The position numbers were made by a program, and so were the translations under genes. A stretch of DNA of 40,517 bases from Corynebacterium sp. (lineage in GTDB: Bacteria; Actinomycetota; Actinomycetes; Mycobacteriales; Mycobacteriaceae), in assembly GCA_030530875.1 (NCBI GenBank), contig JAUMUD010000019.1:1-40517 (forward strand), read 5' to 3'. The notes beneath the pieces are model-generated. The model did no database searches, had not been told where the DNA came from, and saw only the letters and a program-made list of their open reading frames with translations. This document shows, one piece after another, positions 1 through 7,135 of the stretch. The stretch's first letter is position 1. Each line of letters starts with the position of its first letter.

Positions 1-52
1 TTCAGGTGCCAGTGTCCTTCGGGACGTGGGGGTTCAAGTCCCCCTTCGCCCA
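1..52 (+). tRNA. tRNA-Leu(CAG), 3' part only
   Basis: The window opens inside the anticodon loop: TTCAGGT at 1-7 gives anticodon CAG (3-5), reading CTG. It is followed by the 3' anticodon stem (8-12), a long variable arm with a CTTCGG-type hairpin that marks a class II tRNA (Leu/Ser), a T arm with five G-C pairs (28-32 with 40-44) around TTCAAGT, seven acceptor bases (45-51) and discriminator A at 52, as expected for Leu. CCA is not encoded. The 5' half lies outside the window. Confidence 0.93.
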
Positions 53-57
53 CAATG

Positions 58-86
58 AAAAGACCAGCTCAGCTGGTCTTTTTTCT
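58..86 (+). terminator. Rho-independent terminator of tRNA-Leu
   Basis: A perfect 11-bp inverted repeat (58-68 with 72-82, core GACCAGC/GCTGGTC) has a TCA loop and runs into a T-rich tail right after the tRNA end. Confidence 0.9.
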
Positions 87-125
87 TTTACCCACGGCCC
101 ACCTACGGCCGTATTTCTCCACCTC

Positions 126-158
126 CCCCTGGCGTTTTGGACAAAAACTAGGATTTTT
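126..158 (+). repeat. Intergenic repeat copy A
   Basis: Contains CTGGCGTTTTGGACAAAAAC followed by TAGG and a T run. It aligns by eye with copies at 262-310 and 470-518 over a CTGGGC-TTTT-GGA-(T/C)-AAAAA core. Its GGACAAAAACTAGG also nearly matches the last 15 bases of the window. Confidence 0.5.
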
Positions 159-261
159 TGCCCCGGCCGGGGTGTGGGTTCGAATGGTTTAGACGGATCT
201 CCGGAACAAGAATTCTCCGGCCATGCCCGCCGCTGCGATCCCGTCTCAGACGCGACAAAGC

Positions 262-310
262 CAAAATTTTCGATCCGTTCCTGGGCTTTTAGATAAAAAC
301 TCGAAATTTT
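262..310 (+). repeat. Intergenic repeat copy B
   Basis: AAAATTTTCGATCCG followed by TTCCTGGGCTTTTAGATAAA matches copy C (470-518) at most positions, including the flanking ATCCG and the A-rich end. Confidence 0.55.
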
Positions 311-329
311 CGCGTCCGCGCGGTTCTCT

Positions 330-355
330 CGCCCACCAGCTCAGCTAGTCTTTTT
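330..355 (+). repeat. Decayed duplicate of tRNA tail and terminator
   Basis: CGCCCAC at 330-336 followed by CAGCTCAGCTAGTCTTTTT repeats the tRNA-Leu 3' end (CGCCCAC, 47-53) and its terminator (CAGCTCAGCTGGTCTTTTTT, 65-84) with about 11 bases between the two parts missing and one stem mismatch. It may be an old duplication or an integration scar; no integrase is visible in the window. Confidence 0.5.
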
Positions 356-469
356 CGTATCTGGGCTCCCGCAGAAGTCCGGGGGACTTCTTTGGGCTCA
401 GGGAATCTCGGGGTACACAGCTTGGCCGGATCCGCTTCTGGGTTGACTGGGATCCGGTGCTTGAGATCT

Positions 470-518
470 TAAGTTTTTGGATCCGCTCCTGGGCTTTTGG
501 ATAAAAATTCAAAAAAAT
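470..518 (+). repeat. Intergenic repeat copy C
   Basis: TTTTTGGATCCGCTCCTGGG followed by CTTTTGGATAAAAATTC is nearly identical to copy B. Its A-rich end doubles, on the minus strand, as the T-tract of the terminator at 510-538. Confidence 0.55.
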
Positions 519-538
519 AACGCCCCCGAAGGGGCGTT
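510..538 (-). terminator. Rho-independent terminator of the tms-like cassette
   Basis: An 8-bp GC-rich stem (519-526 with 531-538, AACGCCCC/GGGGCGTT) with a 4-nt loop. On the minus strand it is followed by a run of T (510-518). It lies 11 bp past the stop of the methyltransferase gene. Confidence 0.9.
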
Positions 539-549
539 GGGTTTGAGGC

Positions 550-1821
550 TTAAGCCTTCCACCAAGGGCGGAGTGGCAGCTGCCAGGTGCCGTCCTCTGG
601 GAGCTTCTGGCCGAGGACCTGGTGGAGCTGAACCACATTGTGGTCGAAGCCCCACTCGGAGCCAGCCATGTAGAGGCCGAAGAGGCGAGCGGTGGCTGGG
701 CCAACAATCTCGACTGCCTTGTCCCAGTTCTCCTGAAGATTCAGGCACCAGTCGCGCAGGGTGCGAGCATAGTGAGGACGAAGGTCTTCCTCGTGGATGA
801 CGTCGAAACCGACGTTCTGCATGATCTCAATGATGCGACCGGAACCGGTGAGCTCACCATCTGGGAAGATATAGCGGCCAATGAACTGGCCGGTGCGCTG
901 GTTGCGGTTATGAGGGCGGGTGATGCAGTGGTTAAGCATCAGACCACCGGTCTTGAGCTTGCCATAGAGGAAGGTGAAGAAGGACTCGTAGTTCTTCATA
1001 CCAATGTGCTCGAGGATACCAATGGAGGAAATGGCGTCGAAGCCCTCTTCCTTCACATCGCGGTAGTCCTGGAAACGGACCTCAGCAAGATCCTGCAGAC
1101 CCTGGCGCTTAATCTCAGCCTGAGCCCACTCAGCCTGCTCCTTGGACAGGGTAACGCCCAGGGCCTTCACGCCGTGCTTGGCTGCGTAACGGACCATGCC
1201 ACCCCAGCCACAGCCGACGTCGAGAAGCCTATCGCCTTCCTTGAGGCGCAGCTTGTCGAATACCAGGCGGTACTTATTCTCCTGGGCCTCCTCGAGAGTG
1301 GAATCCTCAGTCTCATAGACGGCGCAGGTGTAGGTCATGGAGTCACCAAGGAACTGCTCATAGAAGTCATTGGAGACATCATAGTGGTGGTGAATAGCCT
1401 CAGCGTCACGGCTCTTGGAGTGGCGGCGCTGGTTGAGGTTATGCAGGGTCTTGCGCCAACCTGGCATCTGCTCCTGGACTGGGATAGGCAGGTGGCGGAA
1501 AGCATCCTGATCCTTCAGGGCCTTGAGCAGGCCAGGAACGGAAGCAAGCTTAGGGAAAGAGATGACATCATAGCACTTGCGCAGGTCATCGAAAGCATCA
1601 TATGGGTGTGCTGGGTGGGTGCCATGAACAGTCAGGCAGCCCATCACATAGGCGCGGGCCAGACCCAGATCGCCAGGAGCGGTGGCAATATAGGCCAGAG
1701 CATCCTTGTTTTCCAAACGGAAGGTAATATCGCCTTCGCCAATGGAGCTGCCATCATAAGCCTCAATGCGGAAAGGCAATGGGCCACTGGTAATAGCACC
1801 AATGATTTCAGCAACAGTCAT
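550..1821 (-). CDS. tmsB: CFA-family SAM methyltransferase, probable 10-methylene fatty acid synthase
   Basis: This 423-residue protein belongs to the cyclopropane-fatty-acid synthase family, which adds a methyl or methylene from S-adenosylmethionine to the double bond of a phospholipid oleoyl chain. The SAM motif VGCGWGG is at residues 202-208. The family signature HHYDVSNDFYEQFLGDS-MTYTCA lies around 145-167. The start is 35 bp after the FAD oxidoreductase gene, with a weak AAGGA about 10 nt upstream. Pairing with an FAD-linked oxidase is the hallmark of the actinobacterial tmsA-tmsB (bfaA-bfaB) cassette for 10-methylstearate (tuberculostearate): TmsB makes 10-methylene and TmsA reduces it. 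A stand-alone cyclopropane synthase is the alternative, but the neighbour argues against it. Confidence in the family is very high and in the tms role fairly high. Confidence 0.88.
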   Translation of the reverse strand: MTVAEIIGAITSGPLPFRIEAYDGSSIGEGDITFRLENKDALAYIATAPGDLGLARAYVMGCLTVHGTHPAHPYDAFDDLRKCYDVISFPKLASVPGLLKALKDQDAFRHLPIPVQEQMPGWRKTLHNLNQRRHSKSRDAEAIHHHYDVSNDFYEQFLGDSMTYTCAVYETEDSTLEEAQENKYRLVFDKLRLKEGDRLLDVGCGWGGMVRYAAKHGVKALGVTLSKEQAEWAQAEIKRQGLQDLAEVRFQDYRDVKEEGFDAISSIGILEHIGMKNYESFFTFLYGKLKTGGLMLNHCITRPHNRNQRTGQFIGRYIFPDGELTGSGRIIEIMQNVGFDVIHEEDLRPHYARTLRDWCLNLQENWDKAVEIVGPATARLFGLYMAGSEWGFDHNVVQLHQVLGQKLPEDGTWQLPLRPWWKA

Positions 1822-1856
1822 GTCTAAATAGTCCTTCTAGAAATAATCAGAATTAG

Positions 1857-3470
1857 TTATTTACCGCCCACAGCCTTATCAAAAAGACTTGGGAAGCGAC
1901 CCTTAGGATCATAAACCTTTTTAACCAGAGCTGGAATTTCGCCGCCGTAGAGGGCGGCAAACTGCTCCTCAGAATAGAAAGCCTCAGAGTAGAGGGATTT
2001 ATGGCCACCCAGCTCGTCGACCTTCTTTTCAATCTCGCGGTTGAAGGCGCCCTTTGGTGCACCAACACCGAGGAGATCGGCAGGAACATCAGACCAAAAA
2101 CCGACATTAATCCACAGGTCACCATTGGACAGAGGATAGAGCGGCCATGGGTGCACATCCGCACCGCCAGCAGCGGCCTCAGGGCTGAGCAAAACATCGC
2201 CCTTGGAAGTGAGTTCCTCAGAGGACTTGGCCAAAAGAATAGGGCAGAGCCATACTGGCTGAATATCGCAGGAGGAGAAGAACCAATTCAGGAACTCCGG
2301 GAGGTGCTGGGTGGTGACCTCAATATCCTGCACCACTCGCTCACGCGGGGCCTGGCCCTTGCGCTCATTCAGGCGGTCAGCAATGTCATATTTCTTATCC
2401 AGGCCAATGAGTTTCCAATAAAAAGAGGAACGCAGCAGGCCCTTTGGCCAAAAACGGCGAATTTTCGGATCCTGGGCACCAAAAGCACGGGAGCACCAGA
2501 ACCAGTCCGTGTCCCAACGCCACAGATAGTCATGGGTGGTCAGGCAGTCGCGGGTCACACCGGAAGGATGCTGAATGGAGCGGTAATAAATACGCTCACC
2601 GGTGTAATCAGATACGTGGGCCGGAATATCCCACGACTTACGGCCCAAAACGAGATAGGCCTCCGATGGGGAAAAGACCACGCCATCAAGGTAGTCCACG
2701 GCTTCGCCCTCAAATTCGCGGCTGCGGGAGATCTCTGCCAGGGCAGCGGAAATGGAAGCGAAGTCGTCGAAACGCACATGGCGCAACTGCACAAATGGCG
2801 CAACTTTTTCGATTTTGATCTTGAGGCGAACCGCATAACCCAGCGAACCATAGGAGTTCGGGAAGGCGCGATACAGGTCGGCATTCTGCTCAGGGCTGCA
2901 GGTCACAACCTCGCCAGTGCCGGTCAGAATGTCCATTTCCAGCACAGACTCGTGCGGTAGGCCATTGCGGAAACTGCTGGACTCCACGCCCATACCAGTA
3001 ACAGCACCGCCCAGGGTGATGGTCTTGAGCTCCGGAACGACATAAGGTGCGCAACCAAATGGTAGGAGCGTATCGACGAGATCCTCAAAGGTACACATAC
3101 CCTGCACATCAGCGGTAAGCTCCTCAGGATCCACCGCAATGACACGGCTCAGGCCCGAAACATCCAGGCCCGGAACCGTGGTCTTGGTGCGGCTACGGAA
3201 GAGATTTGAGGTCTTCTTGGCCAGACGAACACGCTGATTTTCAGGAATAGCGTAGAAAGATTTTTGCAATTTTTCCACACCCTGCTGGTGGGCGAACCAT
3301 CCGATAGGATCCAGCGGGCGAATATTGCCATTGCCCCAATGCGCCGCGGTGAGTTCCTCAGGACGAGGAACTCGCGTAGCTTCTTTGACTTCTGGATCCT
3401 TACCAAAATGATTGGTCACCCGTGCCAGGCCAGTTAGTGCGGAAGCTGTAACCCGGTCGCGAATAAGCAT
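1857..3470 (-). CDS. tmsA: FAD-linked oxidoreductase, probable 10-methylene fatty acid reductase
   Basis: This 537-residue protein has an N-terminal FAD_binding_4 (PCMH-type) domain at roughly residues 95-225, with the glycine-rich stretch LGGAVTGMGVESSSFRNG near 153-170, similar in style to 24-dehydrocholesterol reductase. The rest is the substrate and cap region. In Corynebacteriales this gene next to a CFA-family methyltransferase corresponds to TmsA/BfaA, which reduces the 10-methylene intermediate to a 10-methyl fatty acid at the membrane. The ATG at 3470 is chosen because a minus-strand TAAAAT box (3478-3483) sits 7 nt before it, which predicts a leaderless transcript; no ribosome site is visible. 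The gene can be co-transcribed with tmsB and lies 20 bp after the mycolyltransferase stop. Confidence 0.87.
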   Translation of the reverse strand: MLIRDRVTASALTGLARVTNHFGKDPEVKEATRVPRPEELTAAHWGNGNIRPLDPIGWFAHQQGVEKLQKSFYAIPENQRVRLAKKTSNLFRSRTKTTVPGLDVSGLSRVIAVDPEELTADVQGMCTFEDLVDTLLPFGCAPYVVPELKTITLGGAVTGMGVESSSFRNGLPHESVLEMDILTGTGEVVTCSPEQNADLYRAFPNSYGSLGYAVRLKIKIEKVAPFVQLRHVRFDDFASISAALAEISRSREFEGEAVDYLDGVVFSPSEAYLVLGRKSWDIPAHVSDYTGERIYYRSIQHPSGVTRDCLTTHDYLWRWDTDWFWCSRAFGAQDPKIRRFWPKGLLRSSFYWKLIGLDKKYDIADRLNERKGQAPRERVVQDIEVTTQHLPEFLNWFFSSCDIQPVWLCPILLAKSSEELTSKGDVLLSPEAAAGGADVHPWPLYPLSNGDLWINVGFWSDVPADLLGVGAPKGAFNREIEKKVDELGGHKSLYSEAFYSEEQFAALYGGEIPALVKKVYDPKGRFPSLFDKAVGGK

Positions 3471-3483
3471 AAGGACTATTTTA
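3471..3483 (-). promoter_or_regulatory. -10 box for leaderless tmsA mRNA
   Basis: On the minus strand TAAAAT (3478-3483) is followed by 7 nt and the ATG of the FAD oxidoreductase, so transcription should start at or next to the start codon. This gives the tms pair its own promoter inside a 20-bp gap. Confidence 0.6.
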
Positions 3484-3490
3484 CGCTAAT

Positions 3491-4525
3491 CTACCCGACC
3501 ACACTGAGGATTCGGCCGCGCTGTTCGGCCAAACGGAGCTCCCAGGTTGGCCACGCGTGGATGCCTGGGCCGGTGAGGAAGGTCAGCGGAACACCCGCTA
3601 GTCCTGCTTTGAAAACAAAACTACGTGTGGAGAGGTTGATGAGCCATTCACCAAGGAAGGCAGGGATGAAGGCCAAACCTGGTGGCATGACATGACCCGG
3701 TGGGAGACGGCCATCGCCGACCCAAATAATGGTGTCGACATTACGTAGGCCGTTAAGATCCGACATTGGGTCGAGGTGCATCATGTTATTCCAGAGGACG
3801 AATGGGTTAAAGCCCCACATCTGGAAAATCAGGCCGCCACCAAAGAGTGGGGTAACCAGGCTCAGCATGGTGAGCATGACCAGGTGGCCAAACATGGCTG
3901 GGTCCAGGAAGCCGGACATGGCGAAAGTCTGGCGGAACTGATCAGGGTGGCGCTCGGCCAGGGTCAGGGTGGAAATGGCACCCATGGAAATACCCACAAT
4001 GGAGTTGCGGTGTGGATTCACGCCGAAATTCTGCTGCAGCCACGCAGGAAGCTCCTGGGTGAGGAAGGTTTCCCACTTAATCTGCTTTGGTGGTGGCAGC
4101 AGCTGGAAGTCATTATTAGTAATTGGGGTGCCTGGGTACATCCAGTCCGCATAGAACTGGCCCTCGCCGCCGGTTGGCATAACCAGGGTGACATTGTCAT
4201 TCTGGAAAAGCGCCGGGGCGGAAGTATTGGCCCACTGGGAGTCTGTTTCGGTACTACCAATGCCGCCGAGCATATAGAGGCCACCATCGCCGCCGTACTT
4301 TGCAGGCAGGATCACCACACCCATGGCGCGGCCATTAGAAGCCGAAGGGACATAGCAAATCTGCATTCCCTGGCCATGAGGGGACCAGTCGCAGCCGGGG
4401 CGCAGCCAGGAGCGGTTGTCCTGGTCAGCGTGGGCCGGTGCGAGATTTGTGCCGATCAGCAAAACAGCAAGCAGAATGCTGAGAATTGCCTGGCAATAGT
4501 GTCGTATAGTACGGCGTCTATGCAT
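3491..4525 (-). CDS. Secreted mycolyltransferase / Ag85-type esterase
   Basis: This 344-residue alpha/beta-hydrolase of the antigen 85/corynomycolyltransferase family transfers mycolic acids between trehalose monomycolate and arabinogalactan or trehalose in the outer envelope. Residues 1-33 form a signal peptide (Arg-rich start, hydrophobic core, AHA cleavage site). The nucleophile motif GISMGA places Ser180, and the late GIHAWPTWE places the catalytic His323. WETFLTQELPAWL (151-163) is typical of the family. It is about the size of the single-domain corynebacterial Cmt proteins and lacks the C-terminal LGFP repeats of the largest ones. The start is supported by a minus-strand TAAACT 7 nt upstream. 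The position between an aldehyde dehydrogenase and tmsA suggests a joint envelope-lipid role. Exact acyl acceptor unknown. Confidence 0.88.
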   Translation of the reverse strand: MHRRRTIRHYCQAILSILLAVLLIGTNLAPAHADQDNRSWLRPGCDWSPHGQGMQICYVPSASNGRAMGVVILPAKYGGDGGLYMLGGIGSTETDSQWANTSAPALFQNDNVTLVMPTGGEGQFYADWMYPGTPITNNDFQLLPPPKQIKWETFLTQELPAWLQQNFGVNPHRNSIVGISMGAISTLTLAERHPDQFRQTFAMSGFLDPAMFGHLVMLTMLSLVTPLFGGGLIFQMWGFNPFVLWNNMMHLDPMSDLNGLRNVDTIIWVGDGRLPPGHVMPPGLAFIPAFLGEWLINLSTRSFVFKAGLAGVPLTFLTGPGIHAWPTWELRLAEQRGRILSVVG

Positions 4526-4538
4526 GCGGACAAGTTTA
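4526..4538 (-). promoter_or_regulatory. -10 box for leaderless mycolyltransferase mRNA
   Basis: Minus-strand TAAACT (4533-4538) lies 7 nt before the ATG at 4525, in the 27-bp gap after the aldehyde dehydrogenase gene. Confidence 0.55.
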
Positions 4539-4552
4539 CCCGATTGGGTATG

Positions 4553-5998
4553 TTAGCCAAAGAATTGTGCACGTAAATGCACCAATTTGGCCATTGTTGC
4601 GGCCTCTTCCTTGGTGCTGATACCTTTGCCGCCAAAAAGAACTCGTGAAGCTCCAAGGAACCTGGGTGCGGTGACCGCAGTTTCCGCGCAGAATCGCAGG
4701 ATTCCTTCTTTAGCGTGCCGACGCCCATGGCCGCTTAGCCCAAAGCCACCCATTGGCGTGTCCAAACTCGCCCAGCCCAGGCGGTAGGGCGCATTAATTG
4801 TAACCGTGCCCACCCGGAGCTGCTTTGCCGCGGCGCGGCAAAAACGAGGGTGGCCGTAGATACTGGCGGCAAGACCGTAGGGGGAGTGATTGGAGCGTCG
4901 AATAGCTTCCGGCATATCCGCAACAGGCATGACCACCACAACCGGGCCGAAGACCTCTTCGCGGGCAATGGCCATGTCCTCGCGCGCCCCAGTGATAATG
5001 GTCGGCGCATAAAAAGCCGGCCCGAGGTGGGGGAGCGGATGACCACCCAGGGCGATTGTGGCACCTTCAGCCTTGGCAGCCTGGACCATATCATCGACCT
5101 TTTTCAGGTGCTGAGTATTGATGAGCGAGCCCATATCGGTTTCCCAACTTTTGTCCGCGCCGAGGCGAAGACCCTTGGCCGCGCCGATGAATTTTTGGAG
5201 AAATTCATCATAAGCCGAGGACTCTACGTAAATTCTTTCCGTGGACATGCAGACTTGGCCCGCATGATCGAAGCAACTGCTAAGCGCCCCGGCAACCGCC
5301 AAGTCCAAATCTGCGGTGGCGGAAATAATCATTGGGTTCTTGCCGCCAAGCTCCGCGCTAAAAGGCGTGTGGGCGGCGGCGCAATAACCCGAAACAATGG
5401 CAGCACTCTTGGCCGAGCCCGTCATGAGAATATAATCGCACTCCTTGGCCATCCACTGGCCAAGCTCCGGGGTGCTCATATTCCAGTCATCTTCATTGGC
5501 AAGAATCACTAATTCTTCGGGGATTCCTGCGGTTTTAAGCAATTTTACGGCCAAACGCGCCGTGGCTGCACATAGCGGCGAGGGCTTAAGGATGACCGCA
5601 TTGCCCGCAGCGAGCGCCGCAATAGCATCCGCCAGGACCAAAGAGAAGGGGAAATTCCACGGGCAAATGATGCCCACCACGCCATAGGGGCGGTGATAGA
5701 CCTTGGATTTGGTCAGGGCGGGAACCATGCCGTGGCGGCGCTCGGCGCGAAGAATGCCCGGTGCGCGCCGGGCATAATAGCCTGCGGTTTGGGCCACATC
5801 GAGGACCTCATCATAGGCATTGCGGCGGGTTTTGCCGGTTTCCATCTGGATGCTATCCATGATTTCCTCGGCATGATCCAAAACGACCTTGTGGAGTTCA
5901 CGTAAAAAACTCGCCCGCACATAGGGCGTGGATTGTGCCCAGCCATCTTGGACTTGGCGGGCCCGGATACTTAGTTCCTGCAACGATAATGCCTGCAT
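4553..5998 (-). CDS. gabD2: NAD(P)-dependent aldehyde dehydrogenase, succinate-semialdehyde type
   Basis: A 481-residue aldehyde dehydrogenase. The PWNFP cofactor motif is at 113-117, the general base Glu216 is in AELGGKNP, and the catalytic Cys250 is in GQVCMS. Length and sequence style fit the actinobacterial GabD2 group, which oxidises succinic semialdehyde to succinate; the exact aldehyde cannot be proved from sequence. It is first in a minus-strand run with the mycolyltransferase and the tms pair (gaps of 27, 20 and 35 bp), although those genes also have their own -10 boxes. The ATG at 5998 is preceded on its strand by TAGTCT with 6 nt between, so a leaderless transcript is expected. It diverges from the HAD gene across 32 bp. 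Confidence 0.85.
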   Translation of the reverse strand: MQALSLQELSIRARQVQDGWAQSTPYVRASFLRELHKVVLDHAEEIMDSIQMETGKTRRNAYDEVLDVAQTAGYYARRAPGILRAERRHGMVPALTKSKVYHRPYGVVGIICPWNFPFSLVLADAIAALAAGNAVILKPSPLCAATARLAVKLLKTAGIPEELVILANEDDWNMSTPELGQWMAKECDYILMTGSAKSAAIVSGYCAAAHTPFSAELGGKNPMIISATADLDLAVAGALSSCFDHAGQVCMSTERIYVESSAYDEFLQKFIGAAKGLRLGADKSWETDMGSLINTQHLKKVDDMVQAAKAEGATIALGGHPLPHLGPAFYAPTIITGAREDMAIAREEVFGPVVVVMPVADMPEAIRRSNHSPYGLAASIYGHPRFCRAAAKQLRVGTVTINAPYRLGWASLDTPMGGFGLSGHGRRHAKEGILRFCAETAVTAPRFLGASRVLFGGKGISTKEEAATMAKLVHLRAQFFG

Positions 5999-6030
5999 GT
6001 TTCAAGACTACCACCGGTTATAATCAATCC
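5999..6030. promoter_or_regulatory. Divergent leaderless promoters, gabD2-like and HAD genes
   Basis: The whole intergenic region is 32 bp. On plus, TATAAT (6019-6024) is 6 nt before the ATG at 6031. On minus, TAGTCT (complement of 6005-6010) is 6 nt before the ATG at 5998. The -35 region of each promoter would fall on or near the other gene's start codon, so the two should compete for polymerase. Confidence 0.65.
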
Positions 6031-6612
6031 ATGACAGGAAATATTCTCTTCGATTTATATGGTGTTCTTCTTCGCGTTCAAGGCGACCAGGCCAAACGTG
6101 ATATTGAGCATGCTGTTGGTGGGGATTCCTCCATCTGGCCAGTTTTCTGGGAATTGCGCGGCCCGCTGGATGGTGGCCGTATTACTGACCAGGAGTTCTG
6201 GGAGCAATTCCAGGAGCGCACTGGCCTGGATTTTGATATCGAAGAAGCAATTCGCGTGGACTATTCCGGTTGGCGCCAGGCGGATCCCGAAATGATCGCC
6301 TATGTGTCCTCGCTCATTGATGAGGGCTGGCGTGTGGGCTTGCTGTCCAATATTCCAAAAACCCTGGCTGAGTTGATGCTGCCGGAAAACCCATGGCTGC
6401 AGAAATTCCACTCCGTGACCCTCTCCTGCGATATTAAGCAGGAAAAGCCACGCCCTGAGGCTTTCCGCATTGCTCTTGAGCAGCTTGGCACCAAGCCGGA
6501 GGAGACCTTCTTCTTTGATGACAATTTGGAAAATGTTGAAGCCGCGCGGGCGGTTGGTCTCAAGGCCTTCCAGTTCACCGGCGTCGACTCGGTAAAGAAA
6601 GCAATTAGCTAA
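6031..6612 (+). CDS. HAD-superfamily hydrolase
   Basis: A 193-residue HAD-like hydrolase. Motif I is FDLYGVLL with nucleophile Asp8. The +2 position is Tyr rather than Asp, as in haloacid-dehalogenase and epoxide-hydrolase N-domain types, so phosphatase activity is less certain. Motif II is SN (106-107), motif III is EKPRPEAF with Lys139, and motif IV is DD at 163-164. The start at 6031 is chosen over a longer upstream frame because TATAAT ends 6 nt before this ATG. Its TAA overlaps the next ATG by one base (TAATG), which suggests translational coupling to the carbonic-anhydrase-like gene. Substrate unknown. Confidence 0.85.
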   Translation: MTGNILFDLYGVLLRVQGDQAKRDIEHAVGGDSSIWPVFWELRGPLDGGRITDQEFWEQFQERTGLDFDIEEAIRVDYSGWRQADPEMIAYVSSLIDEGWRVGLLSNIPKTLAELMLPENPWLQKFHSVTLSCDIKQEKPRPEAFRIALEQLGTKPEETFFFDDNLENVEAARAVGLKAFQFTGVDSVKKAIS

Positions 6613-7130
6613 TGGCAGTAATTATCCCTTTCCGTGGTAAAACCCCACGTATTCACCCCACCGCCTTTGTGGCACCCAATGCCACCCTGATTGGCGATGT
6701 GGAAATCGGCCCCGATGCTGGCATTTATTATGGTGCAGTTCTTCGCGGCGACCTGGCCCCCATTGTGGTTGGTGCGCGCTCCAATGTGCAGGATAACTGC
6801 GTACTTCATGTGGAGCGTGATGCCCCTTGCATCCTTGAGGAGGATGTGACCCTTGGCCACATGGCCATGGTCCACGGCGCCTATATTGAGTCGGCAACGC
6901 TTATTGGCATGCAGGCTACGGTGCTGAGCCACTCGCGCATTGGCACTGGTTCACTCATTGCTGCCGGTTCGGTGGTCAAGGAGCATGCCCAGATCCCAGC
7001 CCGCTCCTTGGTCGCTGGCGTGCCCGGTGCGGTCAAGCGTGAATTGACTGAGGAGGATCGTCAGGGGCTTATTGCCCATGCGGGACGCTATGTCGATCTC
7101 AGCGCTGAGCACCGTGAGGCATTATCCTAG
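6612..7130 (+). CDS. Gamma-class carbonic anhydrase family protein (left-handed beta-helix)
   Basis: A 172-residue protein made of hexapeptide repeats, for example I-G-D-V-E-I-G-P-D-A, that fold as a left-handed beta-helix trimer. His66, His83 and His88 (the last two in an H-x4-H pattern) fit the three zinc ligands of gamma-carbonic anhydrases. Family members such as YrdA/PaaY are often of uncertain activity, so bicarbonate chemistry is likely but not proved. The gene is coupled to the HAD gene by TAATG. No signal peptide is visible, so it should be cytoplasmic. Confidence 0.85.
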   Translation: MAVIIPFRGKTPRIHPTAFVAPNATLIGDVEIGPDAGIYYGAVLRGDLAPIVVGARSNVQDNCVLHVERDAPCILEEDVTLGHMAMVHGAYIESATLIGMQATVLSHSRIGTGSLIAAGSVVKEHAQIPARSLVAGVPGAVKRELTEEDRQGLIAHAGRYVDLSAEHREALS

Positions 7131-7135
7131 TATCC

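Larger units (their letters stand above)
87..509. other. Non-coding stretch with intergenic repeats
   Basis: No open frame here has a convincing start, ribosome site or protein-like sequence. The stretch holds three imperfect copies of one repeat (126-158, 262-310, 470-518), a shorter related piece near 428-444, and a decayed copy of the tRNA tail and terminator (330-355). It separates the tRNA from the terminator of the minus-strand lipid cassette. A GGTTCGAAT string at 177-185 resembles a tRNA T arm but has no matching tRNA around it. Confidence 0.6.

Noticed and set aside
176-185. GGGTTCGAAT resembling a tRNA T arm
   Set aside because: No T-stem partner, acceptor stem or anticodon arm can be built around it.
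622-1827. Plus-strand open frame of 401 codons
   Set aside because: Antisense to the tmsB-like methyltransferase; its start lies at an arbitrary internal ATG without a ribosome site.
5935-6030. N-terminal extension of the HAD protein
   Set aside because: The extension lies antisense to the start of the dehydrogenase gene. TATAAT 6 nt before ATG 6031 and the motif position fix the shorter start.
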